Origin: Candidatus Atribacteria bacterium
GTDB lineage: Bacteria > Atribacterota > Atribacteria > Atribacterales > Atribacteraceae
Assembly: GCA_018056205.1 (NCBI GenBank)
Contig: JAGPGC010000018.1
Span: 1 to 13,792, forward strand
DNA length: 13,792 bases
Direction of reading: 5' to 3'
This document shows, piece after piece, positions 1 to 9,023 of this stretch (position 1 is the stretch's first letter; every line of letters begins with the position of its first letter). The translations under genes and the position numbers were made by a program. Under the pieces are notes generated by a model. The model made no database searches. It saw nothing but the letters and a program-made list of their open reading frames with translations, and was not told the origin of the DNA.

Positions 1-1
1 T

Positions 2-2071
2 TTTCTTTATGCTTTCAACAAAGATTTTTATTTCGATCAACCTTTCCGAGCTCTTCCCGAAGCTAATGGGATGATGGGAAGCACGCCAGATGGTGGTCGG
101 GTCATGATTGCCAACTTTTCAACGCCAGAAAAATACCAGCAATTTCTTGGAGAATATGATCGTCGGGTCGAAAATGGGGAATACCAGATCCACGGAACCA
201 GCCAATTTGATATCCAAGGAAATCCAGCAAAAATAACTCTTTACTCATATTTATTTCAGGGTCAAAAACGAGCAGAACTTCTTGCTGTTTATGAAGGTAC
301 TTTAGTGGTTATTTCGGTGCAGCTTCCTGCCGAAAACTATCAAGCTGCCCAAGGTTGGCTTTTACCTCTTTTTAAAAACATAATTTGGAAAAAAGAGGAG
401 ACCTTGCCTGCATTTTCTCCGGCTATTCAAACAACACCTTCAACTCAAATTACGGCAACTCCTCAACCAACTGAACCATTGCAACCAACTGCTTCTCCTC
501 AGATCAGTTCCGATGACCTTTCAATAGAAGCTGCTAGTCTAATTGAGCAGGATGAATATCAAAAAGCTATACCTCTTTTAAAACAAGCTATTTCAATTCA
601 ACCGGATTTTGGTTTTGCTTATGGACAATTAGCTTATTGCTATATTCAATTAGAACGTTTTCAAGAGGCTGTTGATGAATTATCCAGTAAACTAATTCCT
701 AAAAAAGAATATTCCACAGCTTATAATCTTGTGGGCTTTGCATACGAAAACCTCGCTCATTTGGATGAAGCGCTGGTTGCTTACCAAAAAGCTGTTGAAT
801 TAGATCCAAATTATGTTGATGCCTATAGCAACATGGGGTTTGTATACTTTGACCAGGAACAATATCAAAAAGCTGTGGATGCCTTTAAAAAAGCTGCTGA
901 ATTAAAACCCGGTGACCCGGTTATATTCAATAACCTTGGTTTTTCCTATGAAAAACTGGGTCAATATGATGAAGCAATGCAAGCTTATCAGGAAGCCGTC
1001 CGCGTCAAGCCAGATTACATCAAAGCTCATGCCAACATTGGATATCTATACTTTGACCAGGAACAATACCAAAAAGCTGTGGATGCCTTTAAAAAATCCC
1101 TTGAATTAGAACCTAGCGACCCAGCTATTCTCAATACCCTGGGTTTATCCTATGAAAATCTAAAACAATATGATAACGCTATTCATGCTTATCAGGAAGC
1201 CGTCCGCATCAAGCCAGATTACGTGAATGCTTACAATAATCTTGGAAATCTTTTTTTTGATCTGGGTCAATTTCAAAATGCTCTTGATAACTATAAAAAG
1301 TCTCTAATTTTAGACTCAACCAATCCTTACAATTATTATAATCTCGGTCTCTGTTATGAAAATCTAAAACAATATGATGATGCTATTTTAGCTTATCAGA
1401 AAGCCATATCTATTAAGCCAGATTACGTGAATGCTTACACCAATCTCGGAGTTCTTTACTATAACCAAGATCAATCCGAAAAGGCCGTAGAAGAGTATAA
1501 GAAATCTCTCGAATTAAAGCCTGATAATCCCGATATCCATTACAACCTCGGCCTTGCCTATGAAGATCTTGAACAATATGAAAACTCTATACAAGCATTT
1601 CAAGAGGCCAACCGCATTAAACCTGATGATTATGACACTTATAATAGTCTTGGTCGTGTCTACAATTTAATGGAAAAATACCAGGAAGCTCTTGAATCCC
1701 TTCAGAAATCGATAGAGCTCAATCCTAAAAATCATTATGCCTATTATAATCTTGGCCTTGCCTATGAAGGCCTTGAACAGTATGAAAACGCAATCAAAGC
1801 TTACCAAGAAGCTATTCACATCAAACCCGATTATATCTATGCCTATAATGACCTTGGTTATGTTTATTATTACCTTGATCGAAACCAAGAAGCAGTGGAG
1901 ATATTGCAAAAAGCCATTAATATTAATCCAGAGGCTGCAACCCCTAATTATTATTTAGGCATTACTTATCTTCAGATGGGTGATAAAGACGCAGCCACAA
2001 AACAGTACGAAATTTTAAAGAAAATCGATCAGTCACTGGCTGAAAAGCTACTTAATAAGATTAATCAATAA
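2..2071 (+). CDS. TPR-repeat protein with PsbP/DcrB-like domain (5' partial)
   Basis: The reading frame is open from the window edge (base 2), so the N-terminus and any signal peptide lie upstream; 689 residues are visible. Residues 1-129 form a PsbP/DcrB-like domain that matches the C-termini of the two larger minus-strand proteins, with motifs such as STPDGGRVMIANF and a closing LPAENYQAAQGW. A P/T/Q-rich linker follows (about 130-168). Residues 169-678 are exactly fifteen uninterrupted 34-residue TPRs, then 11 residues to the stop. TPRs bind proteins, so a scaffold or receptor role is likely, and the linker plus neighbour homology suggest an extracytoplasmic location. Odd and even repeats form two classes, giving a 68-residue (204-bp) super-period with near-identical DNA segments. 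No enzyme activity is visible. The missing N-terminus could hold another domain, for example a caspase as in the neighbour, but this is unknown. Confidence 0.9.
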   Translation, partial: FLYAFNKDFYFDQPFRALPEANGMMGSTPDGGRVMIANFSTPEKYQQFLGEYDRRVENGEYQIHGTSQFDIQGNPAKITLYSYLFQGQKRAELLAVYEGTLVVISVQLPAENYQAAQGWLLPLFKNIIWKKEETLPAFSPAIQTTPSTQITATPQPTEPLQPTASPQISSDDLSIEAASLIEQDEYQKAIPLLKQAISIQPDFGFAYGQLAYCYIQLERFQEAVDELSSKLIPKKEYSTAYNLVGFAYENLAHLDEALVAYQKAVELDPNYVDAYSNMGFVYFDQEQYQKAVDAFKKAAELKPGDPVIFNNLGFSYEKLGQYDEAMQAYQEAVRVKPDYIKAHANIGYLYFDQEQYQKAVDAFKKSLELEPSDPAILNTLGLSYENLKQYDNAIHAYQEAVRIKPDYVNAYNNLGNLFFDLGQFQNALDNYKKSLILDSTNPYNYYNLGLCYENLKQYDDAILAYQKAISIKPDYVNAYTNLGVLYYNQDQSEKAVEEYKKSLELKPDNPDIHYNLGLAYEDLEQYENSIQAFQEANRIKPDDYDTYNSLGRVYNLMEKYQEALESLQKSIELNPKNHYAYYNLGLAYEGLEQYENAIKAYQEAIHIKPDYIYAYNDLGYVYYYLDRNQEAVEILQKAININPEAATPNYYLGITYLQMGDKDAATKQYEILKKIDQSLAEKLLNKINQ
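506..2035 (+). repeat. 15 tandem TPR units with 204-bp super-period
   Basis: Fifteen 102-bp coding units without gaps. Alternate units resemble each other more than adjacent ones: one class carries YENLxQYDxAxxAYQEAV and the other LYFDQEQYQKAVDAFKKS. DNA around 843-891 and 1047-1095 is almost identical (one mismatch at about position 865/1069). Similar 204-bp offsets link 982 with 1186, 1151 with 1355 and 1208 with 1412. This indicates duplication of a two-TPR unit, or gene conversion between units. Confidence 0.85.
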
Positions 2072-2120
2072 TACAATTTAAAAAGGAGCGGCGATTAAGC
2101 CCACCAATGAGTTTTTCGGA

Positions 2121-2126
2121 TATAAT
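2121..2126 (+). promoter_or_regulatory. Possible -10 box for transketolase gene
   Basis: A perfect TATAAT lies about 57 bases before the tkt start in the 111-base gap after the TPR gene. No good -35 hexamer is visible; TTAAGC at 2095-2100 is 20 bases upstream and weak. No terminator hairpin separates the two genes, so read-through from the TPR gene is also possible. Confidence 0.35.
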
Positions 2127-2167
2127 GAGCTAAACAAAAAAAGATTAATGAATTTATAATAGAAATG

Positions 2168-2174
2168 AAAGGAG
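2168..2174 (+). promoter_or_regulatory. Ribosome binding site setting the tkt start
   Basis: AAAGGAG with an eight-base spacer to ATG 2183. It lies inside the six-codon extension that would be made from ATG 2165, so it argues against that upstream start. Confidence 0.8.
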
Positions 2175-2182
2175 ATGTTTTC

Positions 2183-4225
2183 ATGAACATTGAAGAACTC
2201 TCAATTAAAACCATTCGCATGCTGGCTTTGGATACGGTTCAGAAAGCCAATTCTGGTCATCCTGGACTACCATTAGGTGCAGCTCCCATGGCTTATACTA
2301 TCTTTAAGAAATTTTTAAAGGTTAATCCTAAGAATCCTTTTTGGGTAAATAGGGATCGTTTTATACTTTCCGCCGGTCATGGGTCGGCGCTCTTATATTC
2401 GTTACTCTATTTAGTTGGATATGAAAAGATGACCCTCGATGAGCTAAAGAACTTTCGCCAGTGGGGGAGTAAAACTCCGGGGCATCCAGAATATAACCTT
2501 GAATGCGGTATAGAGATTACCACCGGACCGTTAGGACAAGGTTTTGCCACTGGAGTTGGAATGGCGATAGCTGAAAGTCATCTGGCAGCCACTTACAATC
2601 GACCTGATTTTAATATTGTTGATCATTATATTTACGCTATCGTAAGCGACGGTGATTTAATGGAAGGAGTTGCTGCTGAAGCAGCCTCATTAGCTGGTCA
2701 TCTTCAATTGGGAAAGCTAATTTACCTATATGATAATAATCATATTAGTTTGGCTTCAGAAACCGGACTGCATTTTACCGAAGATGTGAAAAAGAGATTC
2801 GAAGCTTATCATTGGCAGGTATTGGAAGTTGAGGATGGAAATGATGTTGCTGCCATCGAAAAAGCCATCCAAGAGGCCAAAACGGATAAAATACGTCCCA
2901 GCTTAATTATGATCACCACTCATATCGGATATGGCAGTCCCAAACAAGATACTTTTGAGGTCCATGGATCTCCACTAAAACCAGAAGAAGCGATTGCTAC
3001 CAAAAAGTTTTTTAACTGGCCAGAGGATACTCCCTTTTTCGTTCCCGATGAGGTTTTAACTCATATGAGAGAAACCGCTGAAAAAGGATCTCAGGCTGAG
3101 AATGACTGGAATGTTCTGTTTGCCGAGTATTCCCAAAAATATCCGGCTGAGGCAGAGGAATTTGACCGGCGCATGAAAGGAATACTACCTGAGAATTGGG
3201 CTCAAGACATCCCGGTTTATCCACCTGAGACTAAAAGTATTGCTACCCGCAGTGTGGGTGGAGAAGTAATGAATGCTATTGCCAAGAACTGTCCGTCGTT
3301 GATGGGTGGGTCGGCCGACCTTGATCCTTCCACCAACACTGTTCTCAAAGGGAAAGGAACCTTCCATCCCCCAGTTCCGGGAGCAGAGAAAATGCAAGGA
3401 GTGGTAGCCGGTCCTTTCGGTTATGCTGGGAGAAATTTAGTATTTGGTGTTAGAGAGCATGCCATGGGAAGCATCCTCAACGGAATGGCGCTCCATGGTG
3501 GTATAATTCCTTATGGTGCCACCTTCCTTACCTTCTCCGACTACCTGCGGCCGGCAATTCGATTGGCAGCGCTTTCCAACCTTCATGTCATCTATGTGTT
3601 TACCCATGATTCGATTGGGCTTGGCGAAGACGGACCAACTCATCAACCGGTGGAGCATATTACCAGTTTAAGAACTATTCCTAATTTATTAGTCATTCGA
3701 CCAGCCGATGCCAATGAGACTGCTCAGGCGTGGAAAGTGGCGGTGGAGGCTAAAGGTCCGGTAGCTTTAATTTTCTCCCGTCAGAAGCTGGCTGTTATTG
3801 ATCAAACTAAATATGCCTCAGCTAAAAGTTTAGCCCGAGGAGCTTATATCCTTGCTGATTCTTATTCGGACACCCCCGATATTATTCTCATTGCAACCGG
3901 TTCTGAGGTTGGTTTAGCTTTGAAAGCTTCCGAAAAATTGACTGCTGAGGGAATCAAAGTTCGAGTGGTCAGTATGCCATCCTGGGAACTTTTTGAGCAA
4001 CAATCGGAGGAATATCGTCATCAAGTACTCCCACCTTCGGTAATGAGGCGAATTTCAATTGAAGCTGGAGTTCCAATTGGATGGGAAAGATATGTTGGAG
4101 ACCAGGGAGTTATTATTGGAGTGAATAGATTTGGTGCATCAGCTCCTGGTGAGCTGGTCATGGAAAAATTTGGTTTTTCGGTGGAAAATATCATTGATAA
4201 AGCAAGAAAATTGTTAGCCAAGTAA
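2183..4225 (+). CDS. tkt: Transketolase
   Basis: Full-length 680-residue transketolase (EC 2.2.1.1). It moves two-carbon ketol units between sugar phosphates in the non-oxidative pentose phosphate pathway, in the cytoplasm, as a thiamine diphosphate- and divalent metal-dependent homodimer. Visible family landmarks are [12 protein letters not shown] (His26), SAGHGS (His66), TTGPLGQG at 113-120, the ThDP/metal motif starting at Gly157-Asp158 with DNN at 184-186, His261, the catalytic Glu in GVREHAMG (Glu425), and [16 protein letters not shown] with His475 and His487. The length is typical of the bacterial enzyme. The frame opens at ATG 2165, but AAAGGAG at 2168-2174 sits eight bases before ATG 2183, and the N-terminus [15 protein letters not shown] then matches the family. 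It has its own possible -10 box and a strong downstream terminator, so it is probably expressed independently of its neighbours. Confidence 0.97.
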   Translation: MNIEELSIKTIRMLALDTVQKANSGHPGLPLGAAPMAYTIFKKFLKVNPKNPFWVNRDRFILSAGHGSALLYSLLYLVGYEKMTLDELKNFRQWGSKTPGHPEYNLECGIEITTGPLGQGFATGVGMAIAESHLAATYNRPDFNIVDHYIYAIVSDGDLMEGVAAEAASLAGHLQLGKLIYLYDNNHISLASETGLHFTEDVKKRFEAYHWQVLEVEDGNDVAAIEKAIQEAKTDKIRPSLIMITTHIGYGSPKQDTFEVHGSPLKPEEAIATKKFFNWPEDTPFFVPDEVLTHMRETAEKGSQAENDWNVLFAEYSQKYPAEAEEFDRRMKGILPENWAQDIPVYPPETKSIATRSVGGEVMNAIAKNCPSLMGGSADLDPSTNTVLKGKGTFHPPVPGAEKMQGVVAGPFGYAGRNLVFGVREHAMGSILNGMALHGGIIPYGATFLTFSDYLRPAIRLAALSNLHVIYVFTHDSIGLGEDGPTHQPVEHITSLRTIPNLLVIRPADANETAQAWKVAVEAKGPVALIFSRQKLAVIDQTKYASAKSLARGAYILADSYSDTPDIILIATGSEVGLALKASEKLTAEGIKVRVVSMPSWELFEQQSEEYRHQVLPPSVMRRISIEAGVPIGWERYVGDQGVIIGVNRFGASAPGELVMEKFGFSVENIIDKARKLLAK

Positions 4226-4239
4226 AATCCAATCATTGG

Positions 4240-4283
4240 TGGGCAGGGAGGATAGTATAAAATATTTCTCCCTACCCATTTTT
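4240..4283 (+). terminator. Rho-independent terminator between convergent genes
   Basis: The left arm 4240-4250 (TGGGCAGGGAG) pairs with 4268-4278 (CTCCCTACCCA), with a single C/A mismatch, a 17-base loop and then TTTTT. It serves tkt. The minus-strand 267-aa gene stops at 4284, so its transcript enters the same hairpin from the other side; the tract on that side is less T-rich, so bidirectional use is an inference. Confidence 0.85.
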
Positions 4284-5085
4284 ATTTAACCGAGTCTTTA
4301 TAAGAGGTTATCATCCGATTAAAAAAGTCTTTATACTTTTGCTGATAAACCGCGGTTGGTGCCCAATATATTACAGCATTACCAATGTTGCTATCATAAA
4401 GCGAAAAAACTCCTGCTTCAATGCAAAATGTCATCTCGGTTCCTTGAAGGTTTCCCTGTAGTTCGTAACGAGAAATAGTACTATTACCACCATAGGCAGC
4501 CACCGCTGGTGCTGTAACATTTTGTTCATCTTTATTTATTACCCTCATATTTGAAACAGTCGAGGAAAGCATTTGAACTATAGCGGCAATATAGTCAGTA
4601 GCAGTTGCATACCGAATATAACTGGTGATATATAGTTTAAGAGACACTAAACCACTGGCATCCTCGTTAAAGCTAACCATCCGATTGAAATTATCGGGCA
4701 TAACCTGCCAGTTTTCTGGGTAATCAATGATTCCTTTACCTACTTGATCCATGTTTCCTACTACATCAATGACATTGTATTTTTTCCAAACTCCAGGAAG
4801 CGGTTCCTCTTGAATTTGGTTTTGGTTGGGATTGAGGATTTGAATCTGAGTTTGACCAGGCTGAGGTGCACTTGGAATTGGGAGAGTTGGTTGTTGAGTA
4901 GGAGCTGGTGGTTGGGTTTGAGAAAAATCAAGAGTGGGAAGTTGACCTGGAGTTTGGGTAGATGGAGGGGTTGGTTGACTAATTCCCGGAAGGTTGAGAA
5001 TATTTCCACTATTTTGGGTACTACCAGTTGAGGATATTACTAATAGAAAAAAGCTAATCAAAAGAAGATATCTCCATTTATTCAT
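4282..5085 (-). CDS. Exported proline-rich protein with PsbP/DcrB-like domain
   Basis: 267 residues of unknown function. Residues 1-22 form a signal peptide (positive start MNKWR, then a hydrophobic LLLISFFLLVIS core). Residues 33-100 are a low-complexity P/Q/T stalk. Residues about 101-267 form a globular domain that I place, by pattern, in the PsbP/Mog1/DcrB-like superfamily (IDYPENWQVMPDNF near the start, a final helix FFNRMITSYKDS). The start is firm: AAAGGAGG at 5094-5101 lies eight bases from the ATG. It is the last of three co-directional genes, all exported and all with a domain of this type; the 151-base gap upstream may allow separate expression. Its domain is the most diverged of the set, so common ancestry with the other three is likely but not certain. 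It could be a periplasmic or surface-anchored binding protein; no catalytic motif is seen. Confidence 0.85.
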   Translation of the reverse strand: MNKWRYLLLISFFLLVISSTGSTQNSGNILNLPGISQPTPPSTQTPGQLPTLDFSQTQPPAPTQQPTLPIPSAPQPGQTQIQILNPNQNQIQEEPLPGVWKKYNVIDVVGNMDQVGKGIIDYPENWQVMPDNFNRMVSFNEDASGLVSLKLYITSYIRYATATDYIAAIVQMLSSTVSNMRVINKDEQNVTAPAVAAYGGNSTISRYELQGNLQGTEMTFCIEAGVFSLYDSNIGNAVIYWAPTAVYQQKYKDFFNRMITSYKDSVK

Positions 5086-5236
5086 CTAATCATCCTCCTT
5101 TATCAATAATCAATTTATTTTATAAGTTCTAATTTTTTTAAATCTCCCTAAACCCTTTTTCTCTAAATAGGGAAAATAAATAAACCCATCATTGCTTAAT
5201 TATTACAATATTTGCCGGAAAAATGGTATCAATCCT

Positions 5237-8200
5237 TTATTTTATTTTTACTCCGGTAATAGCCGACATAATCCAGGATTGTGCAGACTGGTATTCTTCG
5301 GTTGGAACGATAATTAAGAGAAGAGCCCCGGTTCCCGAATAGGTAGAAGCTAAAAGAGCATAATTTTTTTGGTTTTGAGTATAGCTGTAAGCTTTTACTT
5401 TAGCATCATGATCCCCAACCTTAACCGATATTTCCCATTGCAAGGGCTGACCAGCAACAATCTGGTTGATTTGATCTTGAATATTAACTTCAGGAGGATA
5501 ATCGAGTACATATAATTCACCGTTGTTTGGGGTGGAATAACGAGTTCCGTATTGAATATCCTGAAGGAATTGCACCCCAGCTGGTGGTGTAAAGAGCAAA
5601 TGAGAAGTTTCATCGGAAGGTGATATGCTCTGATTGGTTGTGAATAAAGGAAAATTCAAACCCTGAGTGAAAGTTTGAGGGGTTTGATCTCCCAGGGTAG
5701 GTACTTTTTCTTTTAGAAATTGTGAGACTTCACTGACAGTTATATTTCCATCTCGGTTGTAATCAGCATTCGAAGTGAACCCATAGAGTTTACTGGCTGA
5801 TTTTTGTTCTGAAAGTAACACGGTGTCACCGCTTAAAGCATAGAGGAGAGAGAAAGTAAAATACCCAGCCCCGAATAGAGATGATTCGTAAGCACTTTCA
5901 GTTGCTGATGATGCTGCCAGCACTACCACTCCAACATTTCGATAAAGATCACGAACGGCTTGCTCCTGACCCAACAACCCTCGCTGATATATATCGACGG
6001 CGGCTCCGGAATGGCAGGTATCTAAAATGGTGATCTGTTTTCTGGCTTTGACCCGGTAAAAAAATTCCGAAATCAAGTTGGAGGTAACCATATCTTGTTC
6101 GAGTTGAGAGGTATACCGGGGTATAACATATACATCGGCGGGTAAGGCATAGAAGAGGGGAGGATCCCAACCTTCTTGATGGGAACCACCATGACCACTC
6201 CAGAAAAACATAACCACATCTTGTTCTTGAGCTTGGCTGATAATAGTATTCATAGCCTCTACTACTTTTGTGCGGGTGGCATCTTTATTGATGAGGAGAA
6301 CGGGAATAACTTCTTGGTAAAGCATTCCTTTTTGAGTCAACATAGTCTCTACAAACATGATAGTATCATACTGGGGGGCATAGAGATCATTTACTTGAGG
6401 ATCTTCGTAATCACTCACCCCAACTGCCAGGATATACAATTTTGGTAGGAGTTTTTCTTTATTACAGTGAATAGTGATTTCAGCAGGATTGGATTCGGTA
6501 TGCTCACGGTTTAAAGCTTTAATTTTAATCTGATTATCACCAGATAAGAGTTTCAAATTGAGGGTCTGGGTCACTTTTTCCTGGTTGAGATTTTCGGTTA
6601 ACCGGGTGAAGAGCTTTCCATTTAGGTAGATTAATATTTCCTCAATTCCTCCACCCTGATCGATGACTTCAAAGGTAACAGCTGTCATGTCCTCATTAAA
6701 AGTCTGATTATCCTGTGGTGATAAAATATTGATCAAGGGAGGTTTTTTGAAGGATTCTATTTGTACCCGAGGATGGATCTGTTCTTCCTCGATTATTTCT
6801 TGATCAGTCCGGGTTTTTGCTATAATTTCTTGAACAAGATAGGGGCGATAGAATTCCTCAAAAAAACGGGAAGCTGGATAAAATAAGGCTGTGCTATTCT
6901 TTCCCTGATTGAGGTGCCACCCAATGAGCTCATCAGCTCCTTCGCTGGCATCGAAATATCCTTGAGGTGTCCAGACTGCCCATTGGTTGTGATCGGGTAG
7001 CAGGAAGGCGCCAAATAGTTCCCGGCCATCTTGTAAACGATACCAGTGAAGAGTGCCATCCCCATAAGCGGCGACAACTTTTAAACCGTCATGAGAGATA
7101 TTGACTCCCCAGCAAGCTCCGGGAGTGCGAAAATGCCATTTTTCTTGTCCATTTCGGTCCCAACAGCGGAGATACCATTCGGTTCCCAAGACCACCCACT
7201 GACCATCGGGTGAAATGGCTAAACTTCGACACCGTTCATTGGGCTTAAGTGAAACAGGTTTTCCATTGATTCGAGGCAAATATTCATTCCACCAACCGGT
7301 AATAATAAGACCGGGTGATTTGGTTAGTGGAGAATGAGAATCGATCATCGGTTGGCTGGTATCAAGAAAGCGTCGTTCAGATATGGAGAACCGAAAAGGT
7401 TGGGAGGCTTGGAAAGGGAGAATTTCTATGGTTTTTCCATCCGAACTTAGAGAAAAGTGTTCAACTGCTGCTCGAAAATCAAGAAACGGAGATTGATGAT
7501 GAAATTCTTGTTTCCCTGAAGCATCGAGTTTTCCCCAGGCAGGATCGTTGGAGGCATAAATCAACCCACTGAAGTCAACGGTGGTCAGAGTCATCAGAGT
7601 ATTGCCAGCGACGGGGATGGCAACTGCTGAACCTCGACCGGCATTTGACCATCGCACTAAGCTTACTTGGTCTTGTAAGTGGAAACGTCCTCCGGCATAA
7701 AGGTTAAGTGATTCTCCATCACGCGACCAAGCAACCAAGGGGAGATTGCCGTTATCAATCTGACTACAATCGGGTGAGAAAAGATGGGCTAAATCGGGAA
7801 TTGAATAGACATCTACTCGAGGGGAATCAAAAAAGCCAACGGCTGCTTGATTTCCATCAGGAGAAAATGCTACTGAATGAGGCCGGTTTGAACCCGAAAG
7901 GTTGATTTTTTTTATTAAGGTTATCACTCCATTTTCATCGATTTGATATAAACGAAGGGTTCCATCAAAGCTAGCGGTTATGATCTGGTTGTTTTTATTC
8001 CAATCGAGACCCAATGCGTCTTCTTCGCCATAATCAAGGTCTTTTGAAACGAGTGAATAATCTTCGGTACTATAAATTCGGAGCCCAGAACCTTCGGCAC
8101 CAAGGGCCGCTAAATACTTTCCTTCAGGAGAATATTGAACTTGGGTAATGGAAGCGGGAAGGCCGGTCATGGTTCCTAAGAGGGAGCCACTTTCACGATC

Positions 8201-8902
8201 AAAAAACATCATGACTTCAGTTTCTTCCCAAACACCGGCGATACTTCCACAGGCAATGGTATCACCTTCTGGAGAAATCGCTACAGCAGTTATTTCACCA
8301 TCAATGCCATCACCAATGGGTGGTCGAATAACTTTCAATAAACGCCCAGTTTCTAATTCCCAGACTCGGATGGTTTTATCGTCGGAGGCTGTAACTACAA
8401 AACGTGACCATTCTCTATCGATAGCCACGCTATTGATGGCTGCGGTATGCATATCGGTATTGATTCGGAAGATTGGTTCCTCCGGAGGTTCGGTGAAAAG
8501 CTTTTTGGCAATTTCACGAGCCATCTCGGGGTCGAGCGCTTTTAAAATGAAATATTCTTTTTTTGCTGATTCAAGGTCATCATTGATTAAAAAAGCTAAG
8601 GCTAAATTGGCATGAAAGATATCACTATTCGGTTCAAGACGAATTGATTCTTGAAAAGATTGGATAGCTTGGTCGGTTTTTCCTACCTGTAGGTAAGCTT
8701 GACCAAGCTTGGAATGAGCTAAAGCCCAATCTGGCTGTAATTTAAGAGCATTTTCCAAAGCGTTGATTGCTTCTTGATATTTTCCCTGGTCGTAAAAGGA
8801 TTGACCCCGGTTTAAATAATCCTGGGCTTCATCGGCATAAACCGAGAAAGATATTGATAAAAAAAGTATGATAATTAGAAATGGAATAAATCGATGGCGC
8901 AC
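5237..8902 (-). CDS. Exported TPR-WD40 caspase-like protease (peptidase C14 family)
   Basis: 1221 residues from GTG 8902. Order: signal peptide 1-23 (hydrophobic FLIIILFLSISF, cleavage likely after SVYA); TPRs about 24-135; WD40-like beta-propeller repeats about 145-635 (ASDDKTIRVWELETG is typical); the linking motif WTPQGYFDASEGADELIGWH often seen in WD40-caspases; an Ig-like beta domain about 720-815; a caspase-like domain about 818-1090; and a PsbP/DcrB-like domain about 1100-1221. The dyad is visible: His904 in WSGHGG and Cys963 in LDTCHSG. An EF-hand loop DYNRDGNITVSE (1047-1058) has canonical calcium ligands, as in many metacaspase-like enzymes. It should be a cysteine protease acting outside the cytoplasm; substrate and P1 preference are unknown. 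A TTG at 8965 would extend the frame by 21 codons but has no ribosome site and would spoil the signal peptide. It sits in the middle of the three exported-protein genes. Confidence 0.92.
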   Translation of the reverse strand: MRHRFIPFLIIILFLSISFSVYADEAQDYLNRGQSFYDQGKYQEAINALENALKLQPDWALAHSKLGQAYLQVGKTDQAIQSFQESIRLEPNSDIFHANLALAFLINDDLESAKKEYFILKALDPEMAREIAKKLFTEPPEEPIFRINTDMHTAAINSVAIDREWSRFVVTASDDKTIRVWELETGRLLKVIRPPIGDGIDGEITAVAISPEGDTIACGSIAGVWEETEVMMFFDRESGSLLGTMTGLPASITQVQYSPEGKYLAALGAEGSGLRIYSTEDYSLVSKDLDYGEEDALGLDWNKNNQIITASFDGTLRLYQIDENGVITLIKKINLSGSNRPHSVAFSPDGNQAAVGFFDSPRVDVYSIPDLAHLFSPDCSQIDNGNLPLVAWSRDGESLNLYAGGRFHLQDQVSLVRWSNAGRGSAVAIPVAGNTLMTLTTVDFSGLIYASNDPAWGKLDASGKQEFHHQSPFLDFRAAVEHFSLSSDGKTIEILPFQASQPFRFSISERRFLDTSQPMIDSHSPLTKSPGLIITGWWNEYLPRINGKPVSLKPNERCRSLAISPDGQWVVLGTEWYLRCWDRNGQEKWHFRTPGACWGVNISHDGLKVVAAYGDGTLHWYRLQDGRELFGAFLLPDHNQWAVWTPQGYFDASEGADELIGWHLNQGKNSTALFYPASRFFEEFYRPYLVQEIIAKTRTDQEIIEEEQIHPRVQIESFKKPPLINILSPQDNQTFNEDMTAVTFEVIDQGGGIEEILIYLNGKLFTRLTENLNQEKVTQTLNLKLLSGDNQIKIKALNREHTESNPAEITIHCNKEKLLPKLYILAVGVSDYEDPQVNDLYAPQYDTIMFVETMLTQKGMLYQEVIPVLLINKDATRTKVVEAMNTIISQAQEQDVVMFFWSGHGGSHQEGWDPPLFYALPADVYVIPRYTSQLEQDMVTSNLISEFFYRVKARKQITILDTCHSGAAVDIYQRGLLGQEQAVRDLYRNVGVVVLAASSATESAYESSLFGAGYFTFSLLYALSGDTVLLSEQKSASKLYGFTSNADYNRDGNITVSEVSQFLKEKVPTLGDQTPQTFTQGLNFPLFTTNQSISPSDETSHLLFTPPAGVQFLQDIQYGTRYSTPNNGELYVLDYPPEVNIQDQINQIVAGQPLQWEISVKVGDHDAKVKAYSYTQNQKNYALLASTYSGTGALLLIIVPTEEYQSAQSWIMSAITGVKIK

Positions 8903-8910
8903 ACTAAACC

Positions 8911-8917
8911 ACCTCCT
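8911..8917 (-). promoter_or_regulatory. Ribosome binding site setting the caspase GTG start
   Basis: On the minus strand this reads AGGAGGT, preceded by an A-rich run, with an eight-base spacer to GTG 8902. It is the strongest site in the region and decides the start in favour of 8902 over TTG 8965. Confidence 0.85.
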
Positions 8918-8964
8918 TTTTTGATGGTTTATACCGTTGAACCATTTGTGGATTATATTAATCA

Positions 8965-9002
8965 AGCCCCTACAAAAATTGGTTAAAAAGAATGTAGGGG
9001 CT
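8965..9002. repeat. Perfect 10-bp hairpin between two exported-protein genes
   Basis: AGCCCCTACA (8965-8974) and TGTAGGGGCT (8993-9002) are perfect inverted copies around 18 AT-rich bases. No T-run follows on the minus strand, so it is a poor terminator; it could stabilise mRNA ends or lower expression of the downstream gene. The core GCCCCTACA...TGTAGGGGC also occurs, in the same head-to-head arrangement, at 11674-11745, so this looks like a shortened copy of the same repeat family. Confidence 0.8.
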
Positions 9003-9023
9003 CAAATTAATGGTATCCTTAAT

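Noticed and set aside
2094..2159. 21-codon frame after AAAAAGGAG, starting with ATT, before tkt
   Set aside because: It would need a very rare ATT start, shows no recognisable peptide and overlaps the likely -10 box; chance is the simpler explanation.
5086..5236. Separate promoter for the 267-aa gene (TATAAA on the minus strand at 5124-5119)
   Set aside because: The gap is AT-rich and no matching -35 box is seen, so the match is not distinguishable from chance.
8148..8615. 155-codon plus-strand frame inside the caspase gene
   Set aside because: It is antisense to the WD40 coding region, which has clear protein motifs; this frame is serine-rich shadow with no ribosome site.
8903..8965. N-terminal extension of the caspase from TTG 8965
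   Set aside because: There is no ribosome site for it; the AGGAGGT at 8911-8917 lies inside the extension, and the GTG start gives a proper signal peptide.
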